Positions 62,293 to 64,000 of a stretch of DNA of 64,000 nt are shown piece after piece. Origin of the DNA: Anabaena sp. 4-3. Its GTDB lineage: Bacteria > Cyanobacteriota > Cyanobacteriia > Cyanobacteriales > Nostocaceae. Every line of letters starts with the position of its first letter. Position 1 is the first letter of the stretch. The position numbers and the translations under genes are program-made. The stretch spans positions 1 to 64,000 of the forward strand of contig NZ_LUHJ01000042.1 in the NCBI RefSeq assembly GCF_001597745.1. Direction: 5' to 3'. The notes beneath the pieces were generated by a model that was given only the letters and a program-made list of their open reading frames with translations, was not told the origin of the DNA and ran no database searches.

Positions 62293-64000
62293 ATGAGCGT
62301 GAATGATACTGTAAATTCCGAGAATTCTGTTTGGAACAGGCAAGTATATCACCGTTTAAAACTTGCCGTTAGTCTTGGTTTACGGCGACAACTATTTTTA
62401 GCTGTAAGTGATGATTTACACTTAAGAAATCAAGTAGCTGCCCGCTTGCATTCTACTTTAGCCTATCCGGTGGGACAGGTGCTATATCAGCCAGCAGATG
62501 GTCAAGGTATTAGCACCCCTGCTTACCCGCGATTAGTGACTTTGCGCTTAAATGTCAGTGAGCCAAATCCCATAGAACAAATTAATCAGTGGTTGACTAA
62601 TTATCCGCCGCCAGTTGTGGGTGCATCCCAAGACAATCCAGGAAAGCCTTTACCAATACCAACATTTCAGATTGTGGGTGTGGAGCAACTGACAAAAGAA
62701 TCGGTATCAGGTCAGCGTTTATTTTTACATTATCTACGCTTGTGCGAACAGTATTTTTCTGGTCAAAAGTCTAGCAGATTTTTGGAATCTAGCGTGTTAT
62801 TGTGGTTATCGCGTCCTTGGTTATCCGCGATTCAGCAGTCAGTACCAGAGTTTTGGCGTTGGCGTACTGGTGTGTTTGTTTTTGCTGGAGAACCGACACC
62901 AGCAACACAAAATCAAGGTTATCCTGAGCGTTTTTCTAGTTACCAAAGTTTTAACTTCGGGAATTTTGAACAATCTATACTAGATGATTTCAGTCTGGAA
63001 ACAGAAGTTAGAGCTAGGGATACGACAGAACTAGAATTAAGCGATCAGATCGACTTACCAACAGATATGTCTGGCAACACACCACAAGTTAAAGATGAAG
63101 TTTCAGGATCAATTTCAGAGTTATTAACCAGTAAGCCAAAACCACAGGGACTCTCTACTACAAATAGTCAAGTTAAAACTCCATCCCTGTTGTCTTTGTC
63201 TCATGTCAGTCAAGAATTAACAGAGTTAGTGTCAGCGACAAGTAACAAGAATGTTGTGCCAGCAGGTGAGGATAACTGGCAACCCCAGGAATTATTGTTA
63301 GAAATTGAGAAATTACACTCACAAAAAGCTTCCGGCGAGATGCTGGCAACTGCTTATCTTCAGTTGGGTAACTTATATCGTCTTTATATTGAACAGGGAA
63401 ACTCAACTTTAGAAAACCTGATGGTAGCGATTATTGCCTATCAGGAGGCAATTACTTATGATGATAAATCTCCAGAACTGCCGAATATTCTCAATGATCT
63501 CGGTACACTGTATTGGATGCTGTATCGCACACCATCCAGTTCTGAAGCCGGACAAACTTATATAGAACAAGCAATTGAATTTTATCAGTTGGCTTTAAAA
63601 ATAATTTCCCCAGAAACCCAAACAGAAACTTATGCGCGGGTGCAAAATAATTTGGGTACAGCCTACGGTGATTTAGCTGGCTTTGCTCATCCGGCGGAAA
63701 ATTGGCAGAAAGCGGTTTCAGCTTATATTGAGGCGTTGCGCTACCGCAGGGTAGAATTAGATGCGCTCAAGTATGCAGCTTGTCAGAACAATTTAGGTAC
63801 TGCTTACTGGCATTTAGCACAATATCATCAGCCGATTGTACATTTAAAGCAAGCGATCGCTGCCTACAAACAAGCTCTAGCTTACTATCATCCCCAGGAT
63901 GAACCGCTAAAATATGGGATGATTCAAAACAATATCGGTACTGCTTATTGGAATTTGGCACAGTATGAACAGCCTGTAGAACATCTCCAGTTAGCTATTG
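62293..64000 (+). CDS. Large TPR-repeat protein, 3' end outside the window
   Basis: An open frame from ATG 62293 to the window edge (569 codons seen). The N-terminus begins MSVNDTVNSENSVWNRQVY and forms a domain of about 220 residues I do not recognise. A polar linker follows, then TPR-type repeats from about residue 345 with QNNLGTAYxxLA motifs of unusually high similarity to each other. Such proteins scaffold complexes in cyanobacteria. The full domain content cannot be judged here. Confidence 0.8.
   Translation, partial: MSVNDTVNSENSVWNRQVYHRLKLAVSLGLRRQLFLAVSDDLHLRNQVAARLHSTLAYPVGQVLYQPADGQGISTPAYPRLVTLRLNVSEPNPIEQINQWLTNYPPPVVGASQDNPGKPLPIPTFQIVGVEQLTKESVSGQRLFLHYLRLCEQYFSGQKSSRFLESSVLLWLSRPWLSAIQQSVPEFWRWRTGVFVFAGEPTPATQNQGYPERFSSYQSFNFGNFEQSILDDFSLETEVRARDTTELELSDQIDLPTDMSGNTPQVKDEVSGSISELLTSKPKPQGLSTTNSQVKTPSLLSLSHVSQELTELVSATSNKNVVPAGEDNWQPQELLLEIEKLHSQKASGEMLATAYLQLGNLYRLYIEQGNSTLENLMVAIIAYQEAITYDDKSPELPNILNDLGTLYWMLYRTPSSSEAGQTYIEQAIEFYQLALKIISPETQTETYARVQNNLGTAYGDLAGFAHPAENWQKAVSAYIEALRYRRVELDALKYAACQNNLGTAYWHLAQYHQPIVHLKQAIAAYKQALAYYHPQDEPLKYGMIQNNIGTAYWNLAQYEQPVEHLQLAI

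Noticed and set aside
1..64000. tRNA or rRNA genes
   Set aside because: I looked for T-loop (GGTTCGAATCC-like) sequences and conserved rRNA blocks on both strands and saw none; a tRNAscan run would settle it.
1..64000. GCGATCGC sites as regulatory elements
   Set aside because: HIP1 octamers are spread all over the window, mostly inside genes, as is normal in these cyanobacteria.

Overview
The window looks like chromosome of a filamentous, probably heterocyst-forming cyanobacterium of the Nostoc/Anabaena group. The evidence is many GCGATCGC (HIP1) sites, arrays of short tandem repeats of the ACTAATG and CCCCAGT type, and a set of cyanobacterial genes: LdpA, Psb34, tocopherol genes, ThiO-ThiG and CobA-HemD fusions, and a CruA/CruP-type flavoprotein. 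I see no rRNA, tRNA, CRISPR array, transposase gene or phage module.

Layout. 0-3.7 kb is an AT-rich accessory patch: the tail of an upstream gene with a terminator, a TA-flanked MITE-like element, a leftward trio (AAA+ ATPase, small membrane protein, unknown protein) and a divergent STAND/NB-ARC ATPase with an N-terminal HTH-like domain. 3.9-13.3 kb is housekeeping: a Ycf45-like R3H ATPase with ldpA, lepB, pyrC, tsaE with a YvcK-like protein, and ruvC. 13.3-14.6 kb has no gene but carries six related modules. Read on the minus strand, each ends in a different but fully paired hairpin plus a U-run, which suggests a tandem array of small RNAs. 14.7-18 kb holds a thioesterase and a HopA1-family/APH-kinase pair like the dehydration enzymes of class V lanthipeptides and thioamitides.

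18.9-27.2 kb holds a TMEM14-like protein, a DUF815 ATPase, a run of membrane-anchored coiled-coil TerB-C protein, BrxD-like ATPase and BrxHI-like helicase (a probable defence or DNA-processing operon without methylase or phosphatase), and a DUF3754 membrane protein. 27.5-46.4 kb is mostly conserved metabolism: lumenal pentapeptide protein, YraN, QueA, TPR proteins, KtrA/KtrB potassium uptake, tocopherol methyltransferase and prenyltransferase, CobA-HemD, GNAT, RuvX, DUF3727, YqeG-like HAD phosphatase, ProB, MidA-like methyltransferase and a 3-hydroxyacid dehydrogenase. 46.6-64 kb has a histidine kinase, a DUF318 permease with its DUF1980 partner, a membrane-anchored Ig-like/propeller protein, a coiled-coil protein, a CruP-like flavoprotein, CimA, a 2Fe-2S ferredoxin, ThiO-ThiG, Psb34 and the start of a TPR protein that leaves the window.

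Short repeats interact directly with genes here. ACTAATG arrays supply the start codon of several genes and the stop codon of others, and low-complexity repeats have inserted in frame into at least five conserved enzymes. All functional calls are from motifs and family knowledge read by eye; no database search was run.
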